Source: JAKLKS01 sp964370855
Lineage (GTDB): Bacteria > Planctomycetota > JAJSAM01 > JAKLKS01
Assembly: GCA_964370855.1 (NCBI GenBank)
Contig: CAYJMF010000193.1
Location: 1-6,095, forward strand
Direction: 5' to 3'
DNA length: 6,095 bases
Shown in pieces: positions 1-6,041 of this stretch; the first letter of the stretch is position 1; each line of letters starts with the position of its first letter. Made by a program: the position numbers and the translations under genes. The notes under the pieces are model-generated. The model did not search any database, was not told where the DNA came from, and saw only the letters and a list, made by a program, of their open reading frames with translations.

Positions 1-84
1 CGGAACTCGCTTGGCGGGGAGGGCCTCCTCATGGAAGGCGCGCAACGCCCGGGCGACCACTTCCGTCCGGCGGGGAATGGGAAT
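1..84 (-). CDS. Possible start of a downstream gene, 3' partial, unidentified
   Basis: After the scpB stop, the minus strand stays open in the same frame to the window edge. From an ATT at 84 it reads IPIPRRTEVVARALRAFHEE and then ALPAKRVP, an amphipathic, helix-like composition typical of real protein. There is no ATG in frame. The options are a rare ATT start at 84, directly behind a G-rich tract that could act as a ribosome-binding site, or a GTG at 60 (VVARALRAFHEEALPAKRVP) with a weaker site. A competing frame is also open across the segment, and the adjacent C9/C6/C7 homopolymers invite indel errors. I do not recognise the product. The call rests only on composition and operon-like position. 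Confidence 0.33.
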   Translation of the reverse strand, partial: MPIPRRTEVVARALRAFHEEALPAKRVP

Positions 85-99
85 CCCCCCCCCTCCCCC

Positions 100-837
100 C
101 TACCCCCCCGCCATCTTCATCCCCGGCGGCGGCGGCAGGTCCCGCGCCGTGGGGAGATCCTTCAGGGAGCGCAGGCCGAACTCGCCGAGGAAGCGGGAGG
201 TCGTCCCGTAGAGGAGCGGGGAGCCGGGCTCCTCGGCGCGGCCCGCCATGCGGACGAGGTCCCGCTCCATGAGGGCCCGGATCATCTCCCCGCAGGCGAC
301 GCCGCGGACGCGCTCCACGTCGGTGCGCAGGACGGGCTGCCGGTAGGCGATGACGGCGAGGGTCTCGAGGGCGGCGGCGGAGAGGCGCGTCCGCTCCGGG
401 CGGCGGAGGAGGCGGGCGAGGTAGGGGGCGAAGACGGCCCGGGTGAGGAGCTGCCAGCCGCCGGCCACCTCCTCGAGGGAGAAGGCCCGGCCCCCGGAGG
501 CGTACTCCGCGCGCAGCGCCTCCAGGTGGGCCCGGGTCTCCTTCCCGTCCTCGAGGCCCGAGGCCTCGCGCAGGCGGTCGAGGGGGAGGGGATCGTCGGA
601 GGCGAAGAGAAGGGCCTCGAGGATGCGGCGGGGGCCGGGCGTCTCGGGGGAGGAGGGGAGGAGGTCCGCCGGAGCCGGGACGTCCGGTGCCGGCGCCGGC
701 TCCGCCGGAACAGTGGACTCCGGAGCAGGGGCCTCCGGCGCGGGGGCCCCGGGGGAACGCTCCTCCCCGCCTTCCCCGCCTTCGGTTCCGTCGTTCCCCG
801 GGTCCGTCGCGTCGGTCATCCCCGCGTCTTCCTTCAT
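100..837 (-). CDS. scpB: Segregation and condensation protein B (ScpB)
   Basis: ScpB is the winged-helix kleisin-associated subunit that binds ScpA and, with Smc, forms the bacterial condensin that compacts and segregates chromosomes in the cytoplasm. Hallmarks visible here are RRILEALLFASDDPLPLDRL (70-89), RLSAAALETLAVIAYRQPV (151-169), VERVRGVACGEMIRALMERDL (174-194) and the C-terminal GR.EEPGSPLLYGTTSRFLGEFGL (199-222). The core fits the usual family length. An extra N-terminal segment of about 68 residues, rich in Ala, Pro, Gly and Glu, is atypical and probably disordered. The ATG at 837 has GAGGA four bases upstream, sharing bases with the preceding stop codon. Met7 is an alternative start, but all or most of the extension would remain. 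The coding end (PPPPGMKMAGG, TAG) lies in a run of C on the plus strand, so the last residues are sensitive to indel errors. scpA is not in the window. Identification is confident. Confidence 0.96.
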   Translation of the reverse strand: MKEDAGMTDATDPGNDGTEGGEGGEERSPGAPAPEAPAPESTVPAEPAPAPDVPAPADLLPSSPETPGPRRILEALLFASDDPLPLDRLREASGLEDGKETRAHLEALRAEYASGGRAFSLEEVAGGWQLLTRAVFAPYLARLLRRPERTRLSAAALETLAVIAYRQPVLRTDVERVRGVACGEMIRALMERDLVRMAGRAEEPGSPLLYGTTSRFLGEFGLRSLKDLPTARDLPPPPGMKMAGG

Positions 838-841
838 CGCG

Positions 842-846
842 TCCTC
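842..846 (-). promoter_or_regulatory. Ribosome-binding site of scpB, overlapping the preceding stop codon
   Basis: The minus strand reads TGAGGACGCG then ATG. GAGGA shares its first two bases with the TGA of the lipoprotein gene and sits four bases before the scpB ATG, so ribosomes ending on the lipoprotein gene are delivered to scpB. Confidence 0.65.
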
Positions 847-1918
847 ATCGCCCCCCGCCGCCGGTCCCGGACTCCCCGAGCCCGGGCTCCTCGAGCCGGA
901 TCTTCACGCCGTGCCGCTCCCGGGCGCGGCGCGCCCACTGAAGGTACTCCGCGGGAACGACGGGGCGGACCTTCAATCCGCTCTCCACCTCCTCGGCCAC
1001 GGCGGACCACGGCGCGTCCCGCGGGGCGTTGCGCTCCACGACCTTGAAGACCTGGAAGAGCTCCCGCCCGTCCCGCGCCACGCGCACGGGGCGGGAGACG
1101 CTCCCCGGCTCCAGGGAGAAGAGCTCGTCGGCCAGCTCCCGGGGTTCGATCTCGTCGCGGCGGTAGGAGGGGAGGTCCGAGGGGCCCGCGAGGGAGACCT
1201 GCTTCGCCAGGGCCGTGAAGTCCGCCCCCTCCCGGAGCCGGCGCGCCGCGTCCCGGGCCGCCGCCTCGTCGGTCAGCACGAGGACGCGGATGCGGATGCG
1301 CTCCTCCCGCAGCGCCTCGTAGCGGACCAGCCGGTCCCGCAGGGCCTGCAGGCGGACGAGGGTGGCGAGGTCGGCCCGGTAGGCCTCCTCGGAGAAGCCG
1401 AAGCGGTCGCGGAGGTATTCGCCGAGGGTCACCGCGGGCCCGTACTGCACGCGGACCTCCTGCTCCTGCCTCCGCACCTGCTCCTCGGTACGGGCCTCGA
1501 TCTCCCCCGCCGGGAGGGTGACCCCCCGGGCGGCGGCGTCGGCCTCCAGCACCCGGGCGTCGAGGAGCTGGTTCAGGACGTCGAGGGCGCGGGCGGGGTC
1601 GTACCGGAAGAGGAAGCGGGAGACCTCGCCGGCCCGGAGGGGAAGGCCGTCCACCTCGGCGATGACGGGGTCGTCGCCGGGGGGCAGCACCCCGCGGGGC
1701 TCCAGCGCCGCCGGGGCCGCCGGGGGGGCGGAGGAGAGGTCGAGGACCGGGGGTTCGGGGCCGTCGGGGAGGGCGGCGGAGGGGGCGGTGGAGGAGGCAG
1801 CGGAGGGATCCGCCCCCGGGATCGAGTAGGGAACGGGATCCCCGCCGGAGGCGCAGGAGAGGAGGAGCAGGGGGAGGAGGGGGAGGAGGGGGAGGACGAA
1901 GGCCGCTCGATTCCGCAT
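845..1918 (-). CDS. SurA/PrsA-like lipoprotein with degenerate parvulin (PpiC) domain
   Basis: This is a predicted lipoprotein chaperone of the SurA/PrsA/PpiD type, acting on exported proteins outside the inner membrane. Residues 1-22 form a lipoprotein signal ending in the lipobox LLSC (C22), with a core built from a Leu-Pro repeat. A Pro/Ala/Ser-rich linker spans about 23-80. Residues 83-200 match the SurA N-terminal chaperone region (VIAEVDGLPLRAGEVSRFLF, then LNQLLDARVLEADAAARGVTL). Residues 208-296 match a parvulin domain (GADFTALAKQVS; LEPGSVSRPV; LFQVFKVVER). The catalytic His expected before ILV is Arg211, and the second conserved His position reads Glu286. The central GGDLG-type loop is absent. 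Isomerase activity is therefore doubtful, although chaperone activity could remain. The tail ends in TGGGGR. The ATG at 1918 has only a weak AGGA about 11 bases upstream, and the start is chosen mainly from the signal peptide. The stop lies 7 bases before scpB. Confidence 0.85.
   Translation of the reverse strand: MRNRAAFVLPLLPLLPLLLLSCASGGDPVPYSIPGADPSAASSTAPSAALPDGPEPPVLDLSSAPPAAPAALEPRGVLPPGDDPVIAEVDGLPLRAGEVSRFLFRYDPARALDVLNQLLDARVLEADAAARGVTLPAGEIEARTEEQVRRQEQEVRVQYGPAVTLGEYLRDRFGFSEEAYRADLATLVRLQALRDRLVRYEALREERIRIRVLVLTDEAAARDAARRLREGADFTALAKQVSLAGPSDLPSYRRDEIEPRELADELFSLEPGSVSRPVRVARDGRELFQVFKVVERNAPRDAPWSAVAEEVESGLKVRPVVPAEYLQWARRARERHGVKIRLEEPGLGESGTGGGGR
1870..1896. repeat. Three perfect tandem copies of the 9-mer GGGGGAGGA in a signal peptide
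   Basis: Copies lie at 1870-1878, 1879-1887 and 1888-1896. Read on the minus strand they encode the repeated Leu-Pro-Leu units (LPLLPLLPL) in the hydrophobic core of the lipoprotein signal. The unit is a multiple of three, so copy-number change would lengthen or shorten the core without a frameshift. Confidence 0.85.
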
Positions 1919-1949
1919 GGGCCCGGGATCCTACGCCACGCGGGGGATT

Positions 1950-1965
1950 CCGCCAACGCAGGCGG
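1950..1965 (-). other. Short hairpin upstream of the lipoprotein gene
   Basis: CCGCC and GGCGG flank a six-base loop in the 73-base gap between the 179-residue gene and the lipoprotein gene. The five-pair GC stem has no following U-tract. It is weak and may be coincidental at this GC content. Confidence 0.25.
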
Positions 1966-1991
1966 GGTCGAGGGCTCCCGCCCCCCTCCGC

Positions 1992-2531
1992 CTACTTCAG
2001 CTTCTTCTCCAGGTCCTTGTGGGCCTTCGATCGCTTCTGGAACGAGTCGTCGGCCTTCCAGTCCACCCCGCTCCCCGGCATCATCGAGTCGAAGATGCGC
2101 TTCGCGAGGACCCGGCTGTCGAGGTCGTTGGCGAGGATCTGGCCGAGGAGGTACCTGCAGATGTCCGTCCGCACCTTCCCGATCACCCTGAGGTCGGTCT
2201 TGCGCGAGACCTCGACGGGGATCCTCTCCTGGAGGGCGGAGACGGCCCTGTCGCGGACGGTGTTGGGGGCCTTCGCGTCCCTGACGATGTCGGCCACCGG
2301 GGTCCACTCCTCGAAGGGCGCCGAGGGGTCCCCCGTCCTGTACGCCTCGATCTTCGCCAACCGCGGATCCACGGCGGGCCCCTTCGCGTCCACCACGCGG
2401 TCGGCCTGGAGGGTGCGGAGCAGCCAGTCCATGGATCCGCGATCCGCCGCCGAGGGGGCCCGGGCGAAGGCCGGGGCCCCGGCGGCCGCGAGGGCCGCGC
2501 CGAGGACGACGGCGCACAGGGTCCGGTTCAT
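1992..2531 (-). CDS. Exported 179-aa helical protein of unknown function
   Basis: This is a hypothetical exported protein. Residues 1-24 form a clear Sec signal peptide: N-terminal Arg, an Ala/Leu/Val core, and likely cleavage at AFA|R. The mature part of about 155 residues is strongly charged and looks all-helical. Segments such as PNTVRDRAVSALQERIP (89-105), RTDICRYLLGQILAN (121-135) and SRVLAKRIFDSMMPG (139-153) resemble HEAT/ARM-type helices, but I cannot assign a family. The tail is Lys-rich (KRSKAHKDLEKKLK). C125 is the only cysteine in the mature chain, so no disulfide or metal knuckle is evident. The ATG at 2531 has GGAGGAG five bases upstream (2543-2537), a strong ribosome-binding site. 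The gene starts 38 bases after the 552-residue gene on the same strand, which suggests joint expression and perhaps a shared envelope role; that role is inference only. Confidence 0.82.
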   Translation of the reverse strand: MNRTLCAVVLGAALAAAGAPAFARAPSAADRGSMDWLLRTLQADRVVDAKGPAVDPRLAKIEAYRTGDPSAPFEEWTPVADIVRDAKAPNTVRDRAVSALQERIPVEVSRKTDLRVIGKVRTDICRYLLGQILANDLDSRVLAKRIFDSMMPGSGVDWKADDSFQKRSKAHKDLEKKLK

Positions 2532-2536
2532 CGACG

Positions 2537-2543
2537 CTCCTCC
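2537..2543 (-). promoter_or_regulatory. Ribosome-binding site of the 179-aa exported protein
   Basis: The minus strand reads GGAGGAG, five bases before the ATG at 2531. This is one of the best-formed sites in the window and fixes the start at the signal peptide. Confidence 0.72.
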
Positions 2544-2569
2544 GGGGCCAGCGCCGCCATTCTACCCCC

Positions 2570-4228
2570 CTACCGCCACTTGACCTTCTTCATGACCTTG
2601 GCCCCGTTGCAGGTGGTGCAGCGCTCCGCCTCCTCCTCGCCCGTGGCGGCGACGCTGATCTTCTTGTAGCCGAGGCCCCCGCAGGAATCGCAGTTGTCCT
2701 CCCAGGTCCGGAAGGCCTCGAAGAGCCCGCCCCGCTCGGCGTACCAGGAGAGCAGGAAGTCCTGGCGCTCCTTGGTTCCGGCCTCCTCCCACCACGAGTC
2801 CGGGGTCTTCACGACGTCCACGGGCTTCGCCTGGGAGCCGCCGCCGCCGCCGCCCCTGTTGCCGCCCCTGTTGCCGCCGGCGTTCGCCGACGGGGGCTTG
2901 CGGGTGAGCTTCAGCGTCGAGCCCGTCACGATGAAGGTGCCGTAGCCGTAGTTGGTGACCATGAAGGAGTTCTTCGCGCGGTGCGCCCAGAAGTCGAGGA
3001 GCTCCTGCTTGAGGGTCTTCTCCATGACGGCGAGACGCTGTGCCCGGGCGCGGTCGACGTCGGTGACCTTCGCCGGGTCCTTCTCGCCGATGGCCTTCAG
3101 CTCCTCCAGCCAGTCCGTGGCGCCGACGTCCTTCAGGATGGAGTTCCAGAGGTCCTCGGTGACGCCGCGGGTCGCGTACTGGCGCGCCCCCTCGAAGGTC
3201 CCCTTCATCATGAGGACGGCCTTCTCCTGGGGGGAGAGCCCCGGGGCGAAGTCCCGCACCTTCTGCTCCTTGACCTTGTCGTACATGAGCCTGCGCACCC
3301 GCGTGTACATCTCGATGGGGAGCCGCGTCTCGAAGAACTTCCGCCGCTCCACCTCCACGCGCTGCGCCAGCTCGGGGATCCGGAACTCCTTCTGGACCTT
3401 CGGGTCCTTCACGTCGGTCATGATCCGGAAGATCTCGTCCCGCGCCTGCAGGAAGGCCTTCGCGGCCTTCCCGAAGTCGCGGGTGTTGCGGGCGTCGATG
3501 AGCAGCGACTTCACGTGGTCGAGGTCGTTCTGGAGGCTGCGGTTCTGGAGCAGCACCTCCAGGGTGGCGAGCCTCGAGACGACGAGGCGGCCCTGGGGGG
3601 TGTCCTTCCAGATCTCGTCGCCGAGGGCGGCCTCGTACTCCTGCTTCGCCTCGTCGTAGGCGCCCACGACCCTCGCGTACTCGGCGAGGTCGAAGTGGCC
3701 CGGACCGTTGTTGGGCGCGATCTCCGCCAGCTTCTGCTCGTAGGCCTGCCGGGGAGTGAAGACCTGGGAGATGTCCACCATCACGGGGGACGCCTTCGCG
3801 ATGGCCCCGCGGGGGTAGGTCATCTCGCGGCCCTTGACCATGACGCGGACGTCGCCCGTGGAGGGCCCCTCGAGGGCCCCGGGGTTGAGGATGCGCCCGA
3901 CGACCTCCTGGGTCCCGGAGACGAAGAGGATCTTGTGGGCCTCGACCCGGAGGTCCTTCGATTCCTCGGATTCCTTCAGGCCGAGGTCCACCTGCCACTG
4001 CTCGCGGTCCTCGGGGATGACGTGGTCCCAGCGCACCTTCACGGTGCCCCCCGTGGCGAAGAGCTGGATGCGGAGGCCCTCCTCGTCCACGTAGCCGCGG
4101 TCCACGGTCCCGTGCATGGCACGGCCGTTCTCGAGGCGGATCACGTCGGCGCAGGCGTCCCCGGAAGCGGCGAGCAGCCCGAGGAGGGCCGCGGAGAGGA
4201 CACCGGTGATTCCCATCGGCTGCTTCAT
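2570..4228 (-). CDS. Exported 552-aa protein with beta-like repeats, TPR-like segment and CxxCxG knuckles; function unknown
   Basis: I do not recognise a named family. Residues 1-27 look like a Sec signal peptide (hydrophobic LSAALLGLLAAS, likely cleavage near ACA|D). Residues 28-72 (VIRLENG..GTV, ending VRWDHVIP) and about 99-145 (KILFVSG..GRIL, ending YPRGAI) look like two copies of a small beta-rich module. Residues 176-206 (FDLAEYARVVGAYDEAKQEYEAAL) have the spacing of a TPR helix pair. Charged helical sequence fills about 210-420. A Gly/Asn/Arg low-complexity linker spans about 450-465. The C-terminus has C513-x2-C516-GGLG and C537-x2-C540-NG, a pair like half of a DnaJ zinc-binding domain. 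The ATG at 4228 is supported by AAGAGGAG six bases upstream. The gene begins 40 bases after the GspI-like stop, so co-expression with the prepilins is likely. A scaffold or metal-binding role is possible but unproven. The gene call is firm; the function is unknown. Confidence 0.88.
   Translation of the reverse strand: MKQPMGITGVLSAALLGLLAASGDACADVIRLENGRAMHGTVDRGYVDEEGLRIQLFATGGTVKVRWDHVIPEDREQWQVDLGLKESEESKDLRVEAHKILFVSGTQEVVGRILNPGALEGPSTGDVRVMVKGREMTYPRGAIAKASPVMVDISQVFTPRQAYEQKLAEIAPNNGPGHFDLAEYARVVGAYDEAKQEYEAALGDEIWKDTPQGRLVVSRLATLEVLLQNRSLQNDLDHVKSLLIDARNTRDFGKAAKAFLQARDEIFRIMTDVKDPKVQKEFRIPELAQRVEVERRKFFETRLPIEMYTRVRRLMYDKVKEQKVRDFAPGLSPQEKAVLMMKGTFEGARQYATRGVTEDLWNSILKDVGATDWLEELKAIGEKDPAKVTDVDRARAQRLAVMEKTLKQELLDFWAHRAKNSFMVTNYGYGTFIVTGSTLKLTRKPPSANAGGNRGGNRGGGGGGSQAKPVDVVKTPDSWWEEAGTKERQDFLLSWYAERGGLFEAFRTWEDNCDSCGGLGYKKISVAATGEEEAERCTTCNGAKVMKKVKWR
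2837..2874. repeat. Glycine-linker repeats: GCC/CCG triplets plus two copies of a 12-mer
   Basis: CGCCCCTGTTGC occurs twice in tandem (2851-2862, 2863-2874) next to a run of CCG triplets. On the minus strand this encodes the GGNRGGNRGGGGGGS linker that separates the helical body of the 552-residue protein from its C-terminal cysteine region. It probably acts as a flexible tether and is prone to in-frame slippage. Confidence 0.8.
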
Positions 4229-4234
4229 GGCGCG

Positions 4235-4242
4235 CTCCTCTT
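4235..4242 (-). promoter_or_regulatory. Ribosome-binding site of the 552-aa exported protein
   Basis: The minus strand reads AAGAGGAG, six bases before the ATG at 4228. It favours this start over the second in-frame ATG four codons later. Confidence 0.7.
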
Positions 4243-4252
4243 GTGGGTGGCT

Positions 4253-4268
4253 CCGGGACGGTTCCCGG
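4253..4268 (-). other. Short perfect hairpin between the GspI-like and 552-aa genes
   Basis: CCGGGA (4253-4258) and TCCCGG (4263-4268) form a six-base-pair, nearly all-GC stem with a four-base loop, right after the GspI-like stop. No U-tract follows, so it is not a standard intrinsic terminator. It could be an mRNA 3'-end or processing element, or chance in GC-rich DNA. Confidence 0.35.
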
Positions 4269-4784
4269 CTAGCGGACCTTCCTCGTCGCGGGATCGTTCT
4301 TCTTCATCTCGTCGGCCTTCTTCTCGTAGTCGTAGGTCCAGGACTTCTTGAAGTCCGCGGGCCGCAGTTCCGACCGGGAGAGGAAGATGCGCACGTTCCG
4401 CGGCGTCTCCCGTCCCTCCCTCCGGACCTGGACCCGGGCCGCGGCCCCGTTGGCGGAGCCGTCGAGCCCCACGGGCTGCCCCTCGATGAGCTCGAAGGTG
4501 ATGGAGTAGGAGACCGCGGGGTCGCGGCTGTAGGGCTGGTCCTTGACGGGCGGGGGCAGGGGCTTCCCCTTCGAGGACTCCCAGGAGTTCCACGCCAGCA
4601 GCGCCTCCGTCCGGGCCTCCTCCATCACGCGGGACATGCGGACGTCGTCCTCCCGGCGCATGTGCAGCGCGATGGCGGCGGCGAAGGTGGACAGGACGCA
4701 CACCGCCCCCACGGCCAGGATCGCCAGGGCGATCATGATCTCGAGGAGGGTGAAGCCGGACTGGGAGCGGCGGGCGTCAGTCAT
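4269..4784 (-). CDS. GspI/PilV-like minor prepilin
   Basis: This is a complete 171-residue minor prepilin. A short basic leader (MTDARRSQSG) precedes the processing site G10|F11, with the consensus FTLLE (Glu at +5), and a hydrophobic helix runs to about residue 32. The following helix (REDDVRMSRVMEEARTEALL) and the size fit GspI/PilV, which pairs with GspJ/PilW at the pseudopilus tip. The C-terminus, from about residue 145, is rich in Lys, Asp and Glu and ends in ATRKVR. The ATG at 4784 is preceded by GGAGG (minus strand, 4795-4791) with 6 bases of spacing. It overlaps the preceding prepilin's stop as ATGACTGA, which implies translational coupling and joint stoichiometry. Assignment to GspI rather than PilV or GspH is inferred from length and from its GspJ-like neighbour. 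No other secretion or pilus gene (ATPase, secretin, peptidase) lies in the window. Confidence 0.88.
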   Translation of the reverse strand: MTDARRSQSGFTLLEIMIALAILAVGAVCVLSTFAAAIALHMRREDDVRMSRVMEEARTEALLAWNSWESSKGKPLPPPVKDQPYSRDPAVSYSITFELIEGQPVGLDGSANGAAARVQVRREGRETPRNVRIFLSRSELRPADFKKSWTYDYEKKADEMKKNDPATRKVR

Positions 4785-6041
4785 TCCAGTCCTCCCGGTG
4801 CGCGGGGATGGGCACGTCCTTCACGAGGGTCGCCCCGGCGCGCACGACGGCCCCCGGCGCGTGGGGCTCCTTCTTCGTGCCGCGGGCCCCGCGCTGCGCG
4901 ACGGTGAAGACGCCGTCCTCGCGGTCGGACCACCGGATCCACTCGTTGCCGATCTTGATGAACCGGCCGACGGGGTCCCCCCCCGGCGCGAACCGGGTGG
5001 AGTCCACCTGGATGGTCATGTCGTCGGGGCCGATGCCGCGGGCGAGCTCCCCCGTGCGGGCGTCGTTGCCGATGCGGTCCACCACGAGGGTGACGCGCAC
5101 CTTCGGGGGGAAGACGTCGTCCACGGGGTTCTCGAGGGAGGCGGTCCCCGCCCCGAGGAAGAACTGGTCGATGCCGATGCCCGCGGGAAGGATGCCCCGC
5201 GTCGAGTCCCAGTTCGGGGAGAGGCCGCCGCCCCCCTTCTGGGGGGGGCGGGGCTCCACGAGGTTGCCGCCGAGCACCAGGCGGCCCGCCTCGGGCACCG
5301 TGTGCCGCGTGAAGAACTCGAAGGAGAGGTGCAGCACCCCCGTCATGACGGGGCGCAGGCGCTCCTCCGCCTCCCGGGCCGACGTGACGCCGAGCCGGGC
5401 CCCGACCCTGCGCTTCGTCCCCCGCGGGGGCGGCAGCTCGCCCGGGATGAGGGACCGCTCGGGAACGCCCCCCACGGGGACCCGGGTGCCCCGGTAGACG
5501 GTGAGGAGGCCCGGTTCGAAGTCGGAATCGGTCCGGTCCTTCTTCCCCGCAGGGACCACGAGCCAGGAGACCTCCTGCTTCCCGCCGGCGGCCCGGTGCT
5601 CCTTCTTGGCGGACTCGGCCTGGTCGTCCTCGCCGTCGATCTCCGCCATGGCGCCGGGCTTCGAGCCGGCGTCGCGGAGGAGGGGCTCGGCGGCCTCCCC
5701 CTGGACGCTCCGGACGAAGGAGAGCTGCTGCCCCCAGGAGTCGGGCTCCCCGTCGGCGTCGGTGTCGAAGGCGGTCCGCCAGGAGGTGAACCGCACGTCG
5801 GGAAGCCCCTCCGTGTTGGAGGACTGGATGTAGACGTTGGTGAGGTCGTCGGTGATGAGCCTCTCCCCGTTCTCCATGAGGTCCTGAAGTTCGCTCCCCG
5901 CCTGCCCCCGATCGAGGAAGGCCGTGGACTGGCGGAGCAGCGCGATGAGGGCGATGCCCAGCACCGAGAAGAGGGCCATGGCGATGAGGAGCTCCACGAG
6001 GGAGAAGCCCCCCTCGGCCCCCTCCCGGGGGGAATCGGGCG

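Noticed and set aside
443..2191. Long plus-strand open frame of 582 codons antisense to scpB and the lipoprotein gene
   Set aside because: Its product is low-complexity (Gly/Arg/Ala/Glu-rich) and spans two genes with clear family motifs. Open antisense frames are expected at this GC content because stop codons are rare.
1573..2517. Minus-strand open frame of 314 codons overlapping two genes in another frame
   Set aside because: It is Pro/Arg/Gly-rich and out of frame with the 179-residue gene and the lipoprotein gene, both of which start with proper export signals.
2529..2561. Ten-codon ORF (MAALAPEERR) whose stop overlaps the ATG of the 179-residue gene
   Set aside because: The ATGA overlap looks like a coupled leader peptide, but it has no clear ribosome-binding site of its own, and such mini-ORFs arise easily by chance.
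4253..4268. Hairpin after the GspI-like gene considered as an intrinsic terminator
   Set aside because: The stem is only six pairs and is followed by mixed sequence containing the next ribosome-binding site, not a U-tract.
2981..4351. Plus-strand open frame of 456 codons antisense to the 552-residue gene
   Set aside because: The translation is a Leu/His/Asp/Val-rich mirror of the minus-strand codons, with no recognisable motif. The minus strand has a signal peptide, a ribosome-binding site and normal codon use.
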